From: Ceriagrion tenellum
Taxonomy: Eukaryota; Arthropoda; Insecta; Odonata; Coenagrionidae
Reading direction: 5' to 3'
Length of the DNA: 64,000 bases
NCBI GenBank assembly: GCA_963169105.1
Contig: OY720637.1
Coordinates: 59,976,964 to 60,040,963 of the forward strand
Shown here: piece by piece, positions 1 through 11,164 of the stretch
Position numbering within the stretch: position 1 is the stretch's first letter
How the letters are laid out: every line of letters begins with the position of its first letter
Translations under genes and position numbers: made by a program
The notes under the pieces: model-generated
Database searches by the model: none
Told to the model about the DNA's origin: nothing
Seen by the model: the letters and a program-made list of their open reading frames with translations, nothing else

Positions 1-71
1 GATTGATAATAAAGGGTGAATTTGATTTACATTCAGCAAAAGCCGGTGGTCGAATGAAGTACATAAACAGC

Positions 72-249
72 ATTGTATTTGTTCGGCAGAAAGCCGCCGA
101 TAGCCGACGACAGCCGGCACTTCAATCGCTTAAAACTCTCGGATGAATATCTGATTTAATGTAGTATTTGGATCCGATATCAGTATCTCATCCCATGTAA
201 AGATCTGCAGATCTTAGGATCCGCAGATCCGATCCGACCATCCCTAGTA
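72..249 (-). repeat. hAT-like transposon end fragment (copy 1)
   Basis: About 180 bp are closely repeated at 49165-49353. On the minus strand the segment begins CTAGGGATGGTCGGATCGG, the kind of terminal sequence seen on many hAT elements, followed by runs of GATCC/GATCTGC. Only one end is visible in each copy, and there is no transposase. The superfamily is inferred from the terminus alone. Confidence 0.45.
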
Positions 250-721
250 AAAAGACATCTGCTGTGCTCAAATAAGATAGGACTACAAACCAGGAAACAG
301 TACGAGAAAACATTCGCGTGGAGCGTGGCACTCTATGGATAGGAAGAGTGGACTATTGGAATAGCAGACTAGACCAGACTAGAAGCCTTCGAAACACGGC
401 GCCGAAGGCGGATGCTGATGGTAAAATGGACGGAGAAAATTAGAAATGATGAAGTATACAGTAGTGTAGAAGAAGAGAGGACCATGTGGAACACGATGCA
501 GACAAGAAGAACGAGATAGATCGGACACACCATGTGACACAATGGGTTTGTGAAGGACATAACTGAAGGTAAAATAGAGGGAAAAGTCCCCAGAGGAAGA
601 CCCACGAATAAGTTCACGGACCAAATGAAGGGGAAAGTACATAAGAAGAGATACCGGGAGGTAGGGGGACTAGCATTAGATATGGAAGGGTGGAGGGCTG
701 CAGTCAACCAATCTTAGGATT
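250..721 (+). pseudogene. RTE-like LINE, C-terminal relic (copy 1)
   Basis: Conceptual translation with several in-frame stops gives the post-RT tail typical of endonuclease/reverse-transcriptase LINEs: a YG..EWTIG-like block, RLEAFETRRRRRML, KWTEKIRNDEV, then GKVPRGRPTNKF and an EGWRAAVNQS ending. The same family recurs at 21764-21945 and 31547-33470. It is 5' truncated and non-functional. Assignment to the RTE/BovB type rests on this C-terminal pattern and is an inference. Confidence 0.65.
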
Positions 722-1066
722 GAACAGCCTATGATGACCTGCGTTCGAGGAGTTCATTATCATGGATTTACCTAAATGCAATTCAATTTCAACCCCAGTA
801 ACTTTCGATAATCCTGAGTTTTGTTCACACGATAAATATTCCATTGCTGCAATAGATTTTTCCTCATTAACTGCGGTATAATCGGCAAATAATTCTTGAA
901 AGGGAACCGGTGTTTTTGATTATTTGTATCAACAATGAAAAGAGACTTGATGACTCCAATTGCTTGCGTTGGACAGTGGTCAAATAATGGCGAAAGAACA
1001 GTAATGGAAGTCGGTTAATATCTTTCCTCGTCCAACGTTCACAAATAACGAGAGGTGGCACACATT
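722..1066. other. Intergenic, nothing recognised
   Basis: No coding, RNA or repeat signal that I can support. Confidence 0.4.
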
Positions 1067-1190
1067 CACTGCGTTTACCGATCGAACTGAGATCTGTATG
1101 ATCTCGAACCGACCTGGACGTGCTAAGCTAGCCGACTTGGCTCGCCTGGTTTACCAATACGGAATCGATTGAAATATCTATTTGAATCCC
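1067..1190 (+). repeat. ATCGAT-rich MITE, truncated copy
   Basis: It matches the left two thirds of the elements at 52405-52680 and 63346-63620, sharing TTTACC.ATCGAACTGAGATC and CGGAATCGATTGAAATAT. The match stops near 1190, so this copy lacks its right end. Confidence 0.5.
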
Positions 1191-1287
1191 CTCCCACTAC
1201 AGTGCAGTTAGCTAAAGAGATGGCGAAGGCTGAGGTATGAACCAACTCCTCTCCACAGATAAAATATATTTGCATTAAACCTGTCCT

Positions 1288-1345
1288 TTAACACTAGAAC
1301 CGCCGTACGTTTTACTACCCCTCCGACCGCAAAGGGGTCATTTTG
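1288..1345 (+). repeat. Possible piggyBac-type terminus
   Basis: TTAACACTAGAACCGCCG is followed by a GGGGTCATTTTGACCCC palindrome. TTAA plus CACTAGAACCGCC resembles piggyBac-superfamily ends. No matching right end was found downstream, so this may be a solo relic. Confidence 0.25.
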
Positions 1346-2870
1346 ACCCCTCTTCATTTTAATTAGAAAATAAATTACTGTATCCTAAAAAGAGATACAT
1401 TTGTCAATTTTTTTATGTAAAATTACTTGGAACGATTAATTTTTAATATTATTATTATCATTTTACCAAGTTAAACTAAATTATGATCACTTACACGTAC
1501 GGTTTTTTATAAAACAATTTAGTACATAAATCACATATGGGTACATAAATGCGGCAAAATAATTAACAATTGCATAAGTTATTATTAGTAATAATATTTT
1601 TATCGTTTATAAACTGGTATAAAAATTTGTAACGACTTATCATATCACTCGAGTGGCCCCACCAAAGTGGCAAAAAATGAGATAGGCAATGTGAGGGAAC
1701 GATAAATTACCGGCCGTTTTCTCTTGCGTGGTATAAAATTTGATAGGCGGCCTTCGCTCGTAGATACCTGAAATTCCTCTTTAACGTCCACTTCTGTCAA
1801 GCGAACACCCCTATTAAAGAGCATTTTTCGGTGGTCGCTTGATTCAGGTTTCACTGTTGGGTACATCAAATTAATATGCATTGAAATTTCCCAGGAGCTA
1901 CTAAATTATGAGGAAATAAACGCGATCTGTATAGGTTCTAACAAAACCGTCGCGTCAAGAGTTTTTCCATTTTTTTTCCAAATCAGCCGCCCGTTCATTT
2001 GCATAATATGCACCCCTAGAAACCGAACCCCTGTCGAACGACCATCCCTCTTGACGACCATTTTCCAGCGGAACCGTCGGAGGTACCTTAATACATTTCT
2101 CACAGTAATAAATTATTTTCTTTTCTGTGAAATAGTGCTTCACTGGGTGCCCAGAAACTATGTAGCGATAAAGCTATTATGCATTCTCAGAATGGTAATG
2201 TCATTCAATGGAATTTGTCTCCCGAAAATGTGGAAATGCAATGGGCTAAGTTTCGGTTGATATGAAATGGTAATTCAATTTTTTAATTTGGCCCTTTATT
2301 ACGTAGAACATACTTGCTGGTAGAAATTTTTCTGCGAATCGGGCATTGTGCGAGCATAGACGTATGCACACAATTGTATCGTTTAATGTCTTATCGCTCA
2401 ATTTTCTTGTAAACTCAAAAGTAAAAAGGAAACGAACTGATAATGCAATCGTAAGATATTTTTATTGGAAAAGCTATGGGGTCTCAAGGCGGATTTACAC
2501 ATGGATGCCGCTTCCATGACAGTAGCCTTCTTGAAAGCGACACTTCAATGTGTAAGCACGATGGCAGTAGGGGTCGATAGTGGTGGTAATCGACTGCGTT
2601 TGCTACTTGCAAGGAAAATATAGATTAGTTTCCTATTTTTCCCGCATGTATCGATTCTGCGATAACATCGCATCGCATCCGGTGGAACCCTGGTGACATG
2701 ACAGCAAACGGAGGTTTCAAATGAAAACAACGAATAACCTAGCAGTAGGAGGACTCATTGTTGCTTATGTAAATAATTATTTTTTCGCTCGAAAATATTT
2801 TGAATGCTAAATAACTCCTTATGTAAGCTTTTTGAATTATCTCTTATCCGATAATAATAATTACTGTCAC
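1346..2870. other. AT-rich non-coding stretch
   Basis: Short overlapping ORFs on both strands lack recognisable domains. Nothing further is supportable. Confidence 0.35.
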
Positions 2871-3290
2871 AATTTGTGCCGAATTTTCGGCACAAATTTG
2901 GCCATAATTTCGCCGCGGACATTTTCGCTCGCGGACATCGTCGCGAGCCGGACATAACGCGAGATGTTCCAAGTGCGGTAGGGAGATTTCAAAGTGCGCA
3001 CTGTCGACGATATTGCGCGACAAGAACAAGGTGCTCTACTTTTATAGTGAATTCGTATCTGGCGTCCTCTTTTCGGAACTTTGTGGCAATAGTGCTCCTC
3101 TACGCCGCCATCTCAGCCAATGGCTGGACGAACAGTTCCCCTACTTCCCGCCTTCTCCACTGATCCAGAGCTACCATCCCCCCTTTGACTGCGCTGACTG
3201 GACGTTTCACCGCACTGCCAGCCACCGAAGTGTGTACCTCGTCAGCAGGCATCGTTCGTCAAGTTTCGGCAGCTAGCCTGCGGGCCTCAT
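2871..3290. other. GC/CpG-rich island opening with a perfect hairpin
   Basis: 2871-2883 and 2886-2898 form a perfect 13-bp hairpin (AATTTGTGCCGAA) with a 2-nt loop. About 390 bp of clearly GC- and CpG-richer DNA follow, holding overlapping ORFs of 95 aa (2876-3163) and 87 aa (3013-3276). Neither protein is recognised. It could be a promoter island, part of an LTR or an unknown transposon. Confidence 0.3.
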
Positions 3291-3765
3291 TGTCATGAAA
3301 TCATAATTGTAATTTAGTACATTAAATATAGTGTGACTGTTGGAAATCATTCCGTATTGGTCATTTTTGACTCCTTTCCCACTGTGTCAATTCGTTTTTC
3401 CGCGACGTTCGTCGCAAATTGACGCCTTTATTTTGACGTAATAATGCATGATTATTGTAATCAATACAAACTTATTAAACCCACGAATGCCTATGGGACT
3501 CAAATAGCGGTATTGTCAAATTTGGGAAGTTTACGTGATAAACATATTCAGTATTTACTTTAGTCATTTATTTGCTTGGGAAAAGCCGGAAGTGATGTGT
3601 ACGCAGAACGATGCCTGCCAAGTGGTGATAAGATTCGAGGTATCGCTACTCTCGCTACTTCCGTTTGTAAACCCTCCTTCAGAGAAGAAACTTATTACCG
3701 ACAATTGAAAGTTGAATGCATATTCACTGTATTAAAAAAACCACTTCGCCGTGTCATTTAAGAAG
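3291..3765. other. Non-coding stretch
   Basis: A 61-aa ORF at 3576-3761 has no recognisable features. Nothing else stands out. Confidence 0.3.
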
Positions 3766-5216
3766 TGTAGTACCAGGTGACCGAGGTTCACTCGGTAGAT
3801 TTTTTAAAGAATTTAAATCTACATGAATGCACATCAAATAATGAGTCGAATGAATAAGTAACAACATCCAGCGATGCGGATGATTAAAACGAAGTATTTA
3901 ATGTGGCTGTCAGTTTACAGTATATATCTCAATTCAAAAATTTAAGAAATTGCACTAATTAATTAATCTCAATATTTATCGTTAATCATCCCGCCACATT
4001 AAATACACATGCTACATAAGCGTTCACATCCAAACAGATATGAACAAATTTGAAAATTTAAATGTCTAATGTAGCATTATCAGCAGTTTCTGAGAGGAAC
4101 TTCTACAAAATTTTCGAAGAAGTTTTTCTGGGAAAACCTCTTATACCAAACGCTCTCAAATTTTCCGTACATAATTCTTAAATTATTACGGAGAGCCTGC
4201 CGAAGTCTTTTTTCTTCTTTTATTCGTTGAAATTGCTTATAATAAGAAACGACTGTATGCCGGAGGTGTTGGTCAGCAATGTCAGAGTGCTTCAATCCTT
4301 TAATTCGTCTCAGCATACTCTTAAATTAATACGTAAATGTCAGAGTTTTCGTATGAGTCCTTGATGCGTCGTCTACACATACCTAAGCATAATCATCAAA
4401 TGTAATTAACTTTCAATGCACAATAACTTTTGTTCACTTAATGAAATCAAGCTCAAATTTTAAAAATAACAGACAAACTAATTACCTATCGGTAAATTGA
4501 ATTAAATACGCTTTATAACTTTTTTACGTTATCAAATATATGAGTAAATAAATTTCACTTACGATAGCAGTCCAAAAGAATCGTGAAGAAAACGTGAAAA
4601 AGCGCTGACAATTCTTAAAAAATTATAACTAAACAAAGATTTTGAATCAGATTAAAGTAAATTACTGTAGTAACAGCAACGATAACAACAAACGTAACAT
4701 TAATAATTGTAGAAATAAAATAATAATCTGAAGATCCCATTTATTAATGTAAGTTAAGCGGATTTAGCTAATTACTTATTTAAAAAACTGTAACTTCACT
4801 GCAGGAATGTTAAGTACTGATGCACTCTCTTTTGGTGCTGGTTTCGTCTCGAGCGGACCCATGAGCGCGACGTGACACGCAATACCAGTAAAAAGGTCGA
4901 ATTTCAAAAAATCGATTGGCAAATTATACAACAATTATTTCATATTCGTTTTCAGCATTTTATGCAGAGAATAATGCATTTCGAACGGTAAAAATCGGGC
5001 AATTTAAACTTTCAACATGAAATAGTTTTTATATTTTTTATGTTTTGCAGTATTTTTTACAAGGATGAGACCTAGCGCATTGGATTTCGCGCATTAAAAA
5101 AACCTTTGTATACAAAATTTAACAAAAATCTTTTTAGCCGTTTCGGAGGGGGAAAAAGCAAACGTGTAAACATACAAACAAAGATTGGTCGTTTAATATT
5201 ATAGGATTTGATAAAT
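3766..5216 (-). mobile_element. Helitron-like non-autonomous element (copy 1)
   Basis: Read on the minus strand, it starts ATCCTATAATATTAAACGAC with a TGTTTGTATG motif soon after, and ends in a hairpin ACCGAG..CTCGGT followed by CACCTGGTAC. The same pair of ends in the same orientation bounds 23510-26233. The 5' style (TATTAAA then TTTGTTTGTATG) and the 3' hairpin resemble Helitron/Helentron-type elements. No Rep/helicase ORF is present. A 78-aa minus-strand ORF at 4080-4316 is unrecognised. The exact termini are uncertain. Confidence 0.4.
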
Positions 5217-5717
5217 GGGCGCGTTAAATCCTGAGGCAGACTTTAAGCAAGAGTTTTTCAGCACATTCATTTACTGAAGGTACTGACTAAAATGGTAAGG
5301 AAACATTCAATTTAAAATTACACGTAATATTTTCTCCTCTTCACAATCGGGTTTTGCCAGTTCCAGCAGCTTCAACATCTGCGGCACAGCATTAAAGAAA
5401 CTTGGTTTATTGAGCGTATAATAGGAAGGTCTTCGGATGAAATAGTCAAAGAGAGGTGCTACTTCGCTCTGGTTAGGCCACACCTCGATAACGGCACGAG
5501 AATTTGGGATACTGGTCGTAAAGATTTAACCAAAAAAATTAGTAAAATACAAAGAAAAGCTGCGCGCTTCGTTGAAAACTATCGCGAGCGAACATATAGT
5601 TTTCCACAACTTTCAGAGGGATTAAGAATGGGAGCCCCTAGAGACTCGGAGGCTACTCGATAGGATTAGTTTGCTTGTACAATTCAGAACGTGTGTTTCA
5701 GAGCGACAAAGAGAATA

Positions 5718-5944
5718 CACTCTACAGATTCAAGCTTCACTTCGTGGAAGTTAATAGTATCCCTACTTAAAGAATATTATTTTGTACTCTTCCACAGAAT
5801 TAAATATTGGATGGTACGACACGCTTCACCGACTTGCGGCATAATGAGTACCTGATGATGCCTCAATTAGGAGAAACGCGTCGTACCATCCAAAATAAAT
5901 TATGTGGAAAAGTACAAGATTATATTCTTGAAGTATGGACTCAT
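5718..5944. mobile_element. Fold-back element inserted in a LINE (6-bp TSD)
   Basis: The direct repeat AGAATA (5712-5717 and 5945-5950) brackets sequence that other copies of the host LINE lack at this point. Inside, arms at about 5764-5823 and 5878-5935 form an imperfect inverted repeat. The loop has CTGATGA at 5852-5858, then a stem-like GCCTC/GGAG pair and AAACGCG. This is the same layout as the better hammerhead-like loops at 12.6 and 43.6 kb, but decayed. Confidence 0.55.
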
Positions 5945-6056
5945 AGAATATTATCATGACGCCTCACTACATCACTAGGTCTGACAGAAGCGATAAAATA
6001 AGAGAGATACATTGCCGAACAGATAGGTACAAAAACTTTTTCTTTCCGCGCACAAT

Positions 6057-6941
6057 CTTCTTCTTAAGTCATCAACCCAAAGGTTGGTTGGCGGCAGTTC
6101 TCCATACTATTCGGTCCTGTGCCATTCTTTTCAACTGCACATAAGTGGAGCAGCCTAACTCCTTCATTATTTGGCCCATAAACTCCAACCTAGGCCTGCC
6201 CCGGCAGTTGGCTCCCTCTACAGTGCCTTCTAAGATGGTGGCCAGCAATGTTTCGTGCCTTATTTGGTGCCCGATCCAGATATTTCTTCTCTTTTTCAGT
6301 AGTTTCAGCAGACAAGGAGACTCCCCCACACGTTTGAGAACCTCCTCGTTACTGATTTTGTCCACCCAGGGAATCTTTAACATCCTTCTGAAACACCACA
6401 TCTGGAATGCTTCCACCCTCCTCTCTTCTGCCTTGCCCAACGTCCAGGTCTCACTGCCATATAAAAATATGCTCCACACATAAGTTTGAAGAAGGCGTTT
6501 TCTTAGGTCTAGGCAGATATTTCTGGATGTTAGGAGTTTCCTTTTTTGATAAAACGCCTTCTTTGCCTGGTGTATTCTACTTAATAAGTCTCTTTTGCTC
6601 CTTCCATCGGCTTTTATTTTGCTTCCCAGGTAGGTAAACTCCTCTACGTTCTCTAATCGCCTGTCCCTTAAATACACTTTAGCTTGTCCCCAATACTTGC
6701 TAACCTTAAGTACTTTGGTCTTATCTCCATTAATGTTCATATTATATCCTGCTGTTAGGATGTCCTCCATTGCCTCAAGTACCTCGCTCAGATCCTTTTC
6801 GCTCTCAGCCAGTAGTGCAATATCATCAGCGAACCTCATCATATCCAGTTTTTCTCCATGGATCTTGACACCACCTAGCTCCCCTACCTTTTCTCTCATC
6901 TCATCTAGAGCTCTCTGTATGTAGTAATTGAAGAGAAGAAT
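6057..6941 (-). mobile_element. 5'-truncated RTE-like LINE nested in CR1-like LINE
   Basis: The target duplication GCACAAT (6050-6056 and 6942-6948) flanks the insertion. An undisturbed host copy at about 12051-12070 reads straight through CCGCGCACAATAAGCGACC. On the minus strand the element ends just after its stop codon with a short tail, GATGACTTAAGAAGAAG. The short simple-repeat tail and immediate 3' end fit RTE-type LINEs. Confidence 0.75.
6072..6941 (-). pseudogene. RTE-like reverse transcriptase, C-terminal 289 residues
   Basis: An open frame of 315 aa runs from 7019 to 6072; its first 26 residues are antisense host-LINE sequence, so the true element begins at about residue 27. It carries the catalytic motif MMRFADDIALL (residues 60-70), the GY-type thumb with FTYLGSKIKADG, the YGSETWTLGKAEERRVEAF block, DKISNEEVLKRV, and the GRPRLEFM...RIVWRTAANQPLG end. 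No stops interrupt it, which suggests a fairly recent insertion. It is non-functional as it stands because the endonuclease domain and most of the RT are missing. Confidence 0.75.
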
Positions 6942-7120
6942 GCACAATAAGCGACCACAATAAAAACTGAGCTCCACTAAATACACTCCCATAATACTTG
7001 TCACCATTACACCTCCCAAAACGTTTTCCCTTACATCTATTCACTGCTGGTGTCCCAATACCCCCTACCACACGCCCATGCGGCGACTTGCAGGTTAGTA
7101 TGCAGATGCAGATGTAGATC

Positions 7121-8317
7121 ATCGGATACAAACACACGGAATCATATCTGCGCACTCACGCCAGGGGGTACCGTGAGGAAACTGGCGGATCTGAGTGAAA
7201 ATTGCTGAATATGTATAATATGTATTAAAATTGTTTTATAATGAGGGCCATTCAATTAAGCAACGCCTACAAATGTTGATTTTATGTGTCCTTGAGTGAA
7301 GGAGAACCATTCCTTCTCTCAGTGTGAACCAATGTTTTGTTACTAATTCAGCTGTCATCAAATGTATTTCAAGCCATAAAAATATGAGCGAATGAATATA
7401 CGCAGTCGACCGCTTCCAGTTGATTGAGTCATTTTTTTCATGCCCCTCCGTTCATGCGAAGTTGCCCACGACTGGAGAAGAATTGTTTTTTTTCCTCGCT
7501 AGACGTAAGAAAAAACGAGCGATTTCCTTTAGCGTGCCGTAAACTCACGGCGAAATTCGACGGAGTCATCGTCCTTAAGGGGAGAGGAAGTTTACTCCTA
7601 CTGAAATGGAGGAGGAAAAACCATTTCTGGGGAGTTGCGGCTTTTTTTATCAGTGGTCCGATTTTTTTTAAGTCTCTGACGTGGACTGGGTGCGTGATGA
7701 TGTTCACTGTCAAGGTCGTAATACAAGAGCCAGGCAGAAATTCAACCCTCACGCTTTCGTGTCGCGAAAATTTCAAGGTTTCATTTCCATCAACTCAAAA
7801 GGGTGAAATTTACCGTGAGAAAAATACATTGAAGCGAATTTCTTTAGGGCTTCCGATCAGGATAGTTTCTTCATCTCCGTCTTGATAAAAATCGAGATCC
7901 TAAACCGGTAGGAAGCTCTAAAGGAACTCAACTTATGGCCTATTGCAAGAACATTCAGTCAATATCAATAGTTATGAGATCCAAAAAGTTAAAGATCTCA
8001 TTAAAATATTCGGGTTGCATGGTACAAGTCTACAAGTTACATAATTTATTTACTAATAGTCAATAGCATCGAATACTTGATCTAAAATAAAAAATAAGCT
8101 CGACATAAAACAATCCCATTATACAGTCATGTGAATAAGTTTCTTCGGTGGCTGTTTTGATATGAACAATGTTACAGTTTTGCTATCAGCCAGCCAGCAA
8201 TAAAGCCAGAAAACTTACAAAGCCGATTAAAACGTATATGTACCAACAAAGTGTAACTTGATATTTCAATAAATGTTTTAACTTAAAAAAAAAAAATTTC
8301 GTCATTTAACGGCCCTA
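7121..8317. other. Non-coding; one unassigned 153-aa ORF
   Basis: A plus-strand ORF at 7424-7885 (153 aa) and a 112-aa antisense ORF overlap each other. Neither shows a family motif, signal peptide or splice context that I can defend. The rest is AT-rich. Confidence 0.3.
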
Positions 8318-8405
8318 AACCTTATCTTTACACGGCTGGTGTCCTGACACCCCCCACCACACGCACCTGAGGCAGCTCGCAGGGTAGTACGTAGACGAGG
8401 AAATT
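8318..8405 (+). repeat. CR1-like LINE 3' tail fragment
   Basis: CACGGCTGGTGTCCTGACAC, then CCACACGC, CAGCTCGCAGGGTAGTACGT and AGACGAGG match the 3' ends at 7035-7120 and 12150-12240. Confidence 0.6.
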
Positions 8406-9645
8406 ATTGTAAATTTGCGCATTACTCAATCTGTTCGTCATACTTATTCATTTCTTTTGCAAGCACATGCATTCGACTTAAAATAATAGCCTGCTATGAC
8501 TTCGTTTTTTATCTGACATTTCCGCAACAATAGGGGTTCGAGACCCGCTCGGAAGATGTGGAGAAACAGAGGGAACATGAGCGGAAGCCGAACTCAGAAT
8601 CCTTCAGGTTACTCAGGTCAGAGTGAGGAAGGAGACTAAGAGAAACAGCATTTTTCTACAAATGGGAATAAAAAAAGTTTAATACCAACCAAGATTCCGA
8701 TAACTTCCATCCGTATCATTAAATTTTTTTGCCCTTAGCTGTACTTGGCTTAAAGAAGCGTGAAAAATATGTAGAATCTCGGTTGTTACCTTCAAGGAAA
8801 AGTGTCGATTCACGTCCATCTTCAAGTACCGTTAGGTGCGCCTGAGGGTAGCTGTGTGAAGATGAAAAACATGTAGAATTGAAGTTTTTGCCACCAAATT
8901 GGAAAAAGTGATTGTTCATGCACTAACGAGCGTGGGTCACTTCCACATTGTCATTCCTGATGTAGAGAAGAGTGCACTGAGCTCTTAAAGCTTCGTTGCG
9001 AGAGACAATTACCGCTTCTAAAACACAGCTTAGCATAAATCGTACGTATCAATATTTCTTGGGGAACAAAATACGGGAAAATGCGACGAGGTACACATGT
9101 TAAATCAGAGAACAGTTACATTTAATTCTCACGGTTATGCTTCTGGGTCCCTGCGCGATTAGCAAAATATCCAAATATGGTTCCTCTGTAGATATTAGCA
9201 TACAGAGTGACATGTTGGGATATCATATATGACGTACTTTTGGATTCTGTCTTCTACTTTGTTCAATAGATTCATAAAGAGCTTCATCGTTATCTTTGCT
9301 TTCCTCGGGATCCAGCAGAAAAAAAAATATTCTCCATAATTTTTTTTCGCATCCACGTCTCGTTGAATCCACGCCGATTGATTGAATCTATTATGTTTCC
9401 CAGAGGTCCTCTTCAGATGCGAACAAATGCCGTTTTGGAGGAGGCAATTTATTGCACGATCAGATGAATGTATGAATGTGCACTGGAAATGGCCTCGTTA
9501 TAAGCGGTGAATAATTGAAATGCATGCGCAAATGCGAAAGCAATAGCTGGTGAGATGGCTGCTGCAATTATTCCATGCTTTCGGTCTTGCATAGTGGAAA
9601 CTGGTGCTGCTACAAAATTTGCAATAGAGTGCCTCGTGATTATTT
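8406..9645. other. Non-coding stretch
   Basis: Nothing recognised apart from short unassigned ORFs. Confidence 0.3.
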
Positions 9646-9649
9646 TCTG

Positions 9650-10430
9650 CGAAATTAGCGCACACGCGGTTTTAGAAGTTCTATCGTCGGACCTGAACAG
9701 CGTTAATTCGTGGTGCCAGGAAGGGGGGTTAGGACTAAATCTTAGGAAGTTCACCGCAGTACACTTCTTGCGAAAGTTATCACTCTAACGCCATGTCTGC
9801 GCTGTGGGTGGAGTAAATATTAAGTTTTTATATGAAGTCAAATATCTTGAGAGTTACCGTAACTTCAGACATGGCGTAGGAAACACAATTACAAAACATA
9901 CGCAGCAGAGCATTAAAATAACTAGGATTTATCAAGGGTATTATAGGAAGGGTATATCGGATGACACCACTTCGCTCTGGTTAGGCCACAGATTGAATAC
10001 ACTGCGGGCACTTAGTATCCTAGACAAAGATTTAACCAAAAAAATAGTAAAATACTCAGAAAATCTGGGCGCTTCGTTGAAAACCGCTTCAAGCAGGTAT
10101 GTAGTTTGTAGATTTTAGAGAGATTAGGCGCACGCTTTTTATTGAAAAATCCTGAATTGGTTAATTTGAGAGCGCCACAGACAGTATTAGTTTGACGCCA
10201 TACTACATTTATAGGTTTGACAACAGCAATAAGTCTTGGAAGATGCATTGCCAAACAGATAAGGATAAACATACGTTCTTTCCACGCACAATTAGTGACC
10301 AAAATACTGAGCTCTGCCTAAAGCATTCCCATAATACATTTCGCCATTTCACTCCCATAAACCTAAATCTTTCACACGGATCGTATCCTAGCACCCCCCG
10401 CCACACGCCCATGCGGCTTTTCGCCCTCCA
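9650..10430 (+). pseudogene. CR1-like LINE reverse-transcriptase relic
   Basis: Fragments of a decayed frame include LSSDLNSVNSWCQEGGLGLN (after the catalytic motif in such RTs), VKYLESYRN, ITRIYQGYYRKGISDD, LDKDLTKKIVKYSENLGASL, and YYIYRFDNSNKSWKMHCQTD with FFPRTIS. The same blocks occur at 5370-6060 and 50130-50990. The 3' end reaches CCCCCCGCCACACGCCCATG near 10400. Multiple frameshifts are present. Confidence 0.65.
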
Positions 10431-11073
10431 TCTACCTTTTATGCCTTACCAGAATCTTCACTTGAAATATCTTTTCCTTAATTCTGTGTCTAACATTTCC
10501 TCATATATCTTATATGACTTTTGAGGATGGAGCCGCTTTAAAGTCGCTTTCAATCCTTTGACTGTGTATATTTACTTTACAACATACAAACTAAGCCTTT
10601 CCCTTACGAGTTAGGCAGGACAACACACTATCGGCAACCCCTTGGCAATATTGGTAATCCACCGTCAATAGTTGTGAGAAAAAACCAGGCCCCTGTGCTT
10701 GGTTTTGCATTCTCCAATACATTCTCTCGTCTAATTTTCACTTCATTCAGCTCACAATCTTTTTCATACATTCTGATCACATTCCAAGATCCGACTGTCC
10801 AGTTACAATCGCTTCGCACGTCTCTTGATGTGCCAACCTCAGGCAGCTTCCGCATCTCGACCATCGTGTCTTTGGTCTCTCTAGGCTAGTTTCCTATTTC
10901 CGTTGTAATGTTAAGCGGAGCTCGCAAGATAAACGGCCTTTGTAGTACCCGCGATACGTGTAACTTTCCCTGCCAACGATTACGGCTCTCTTCCTGTCAG
11001 TTTTGGTAACAGATGCGTCACTATCGCAAGAAAATATCTAAGCCTAGTAATACTCTAAGCTAAGGGACCATGA
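10431..11073. other. Non-coding stretch
   Basis: Short opposing ORFs at 10628-10889 are not recognised. Nothing else is supportable. Confidence 0.3.
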
Positions 11074-11113
11074 TAGTTGCTGATAGAGGCTTATTAGCCT
11101 CTATCAGCAACTA
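11074..11113. repeat. Perfect 18-bp hairpin
   Basis: TAGTTGCTGATAGAGGCT and its exact reverse complement flank the 4-nt loop TATT. TATCAGCAACT occurs again a few bases downstream. It could be the tip of a fold-back transposon. Confidence 0.7.
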
Positions 11114-11164
11114 TTTATCAGCAACTTAGATAGGAGCAGAATAGTTACGATAGATCAATTATAT

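Larger units (their letters stand above)
5370..7120 (+). mobile_element. CR1-like LINE, 3' part, with two nested insertions
   Basis: Translatable pieces are diagnostic of the C-terminal end of CR1/L2-type reverse transcriptases: RSSDEIVKERCYFALVRPHL, KDLTKKISKIQRKAARF, GAPRDSEATR, then HYITRSDRSDKIREIHCRTD and FFPRT. The 3' tail is TCACTGCTGGTGTCCCAATA, then GCCCATGCGGCG and a GATGTA-type repeat ending near 7120. The copy is broken by stops and by the insertions at 5718-5944 and 6057-6941. Uninterrupted copies at 11925-12240 and 50575-50790 show where it was split. Confidence 0.7.

Noticed and set aside
369..707. 112-aa minus-strand ORF
   Set aside because: Antisense of the RTE-like LINE tail; the sense strand gives recognisable GRPTNKF and EGWRAAVNQS motifs.
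7424..7885. 153-aa plus-strand ORF as a gene
   Set aside because: Long for chance, but no domain, repeat, signal or splice support, and an equally open antisense frame.
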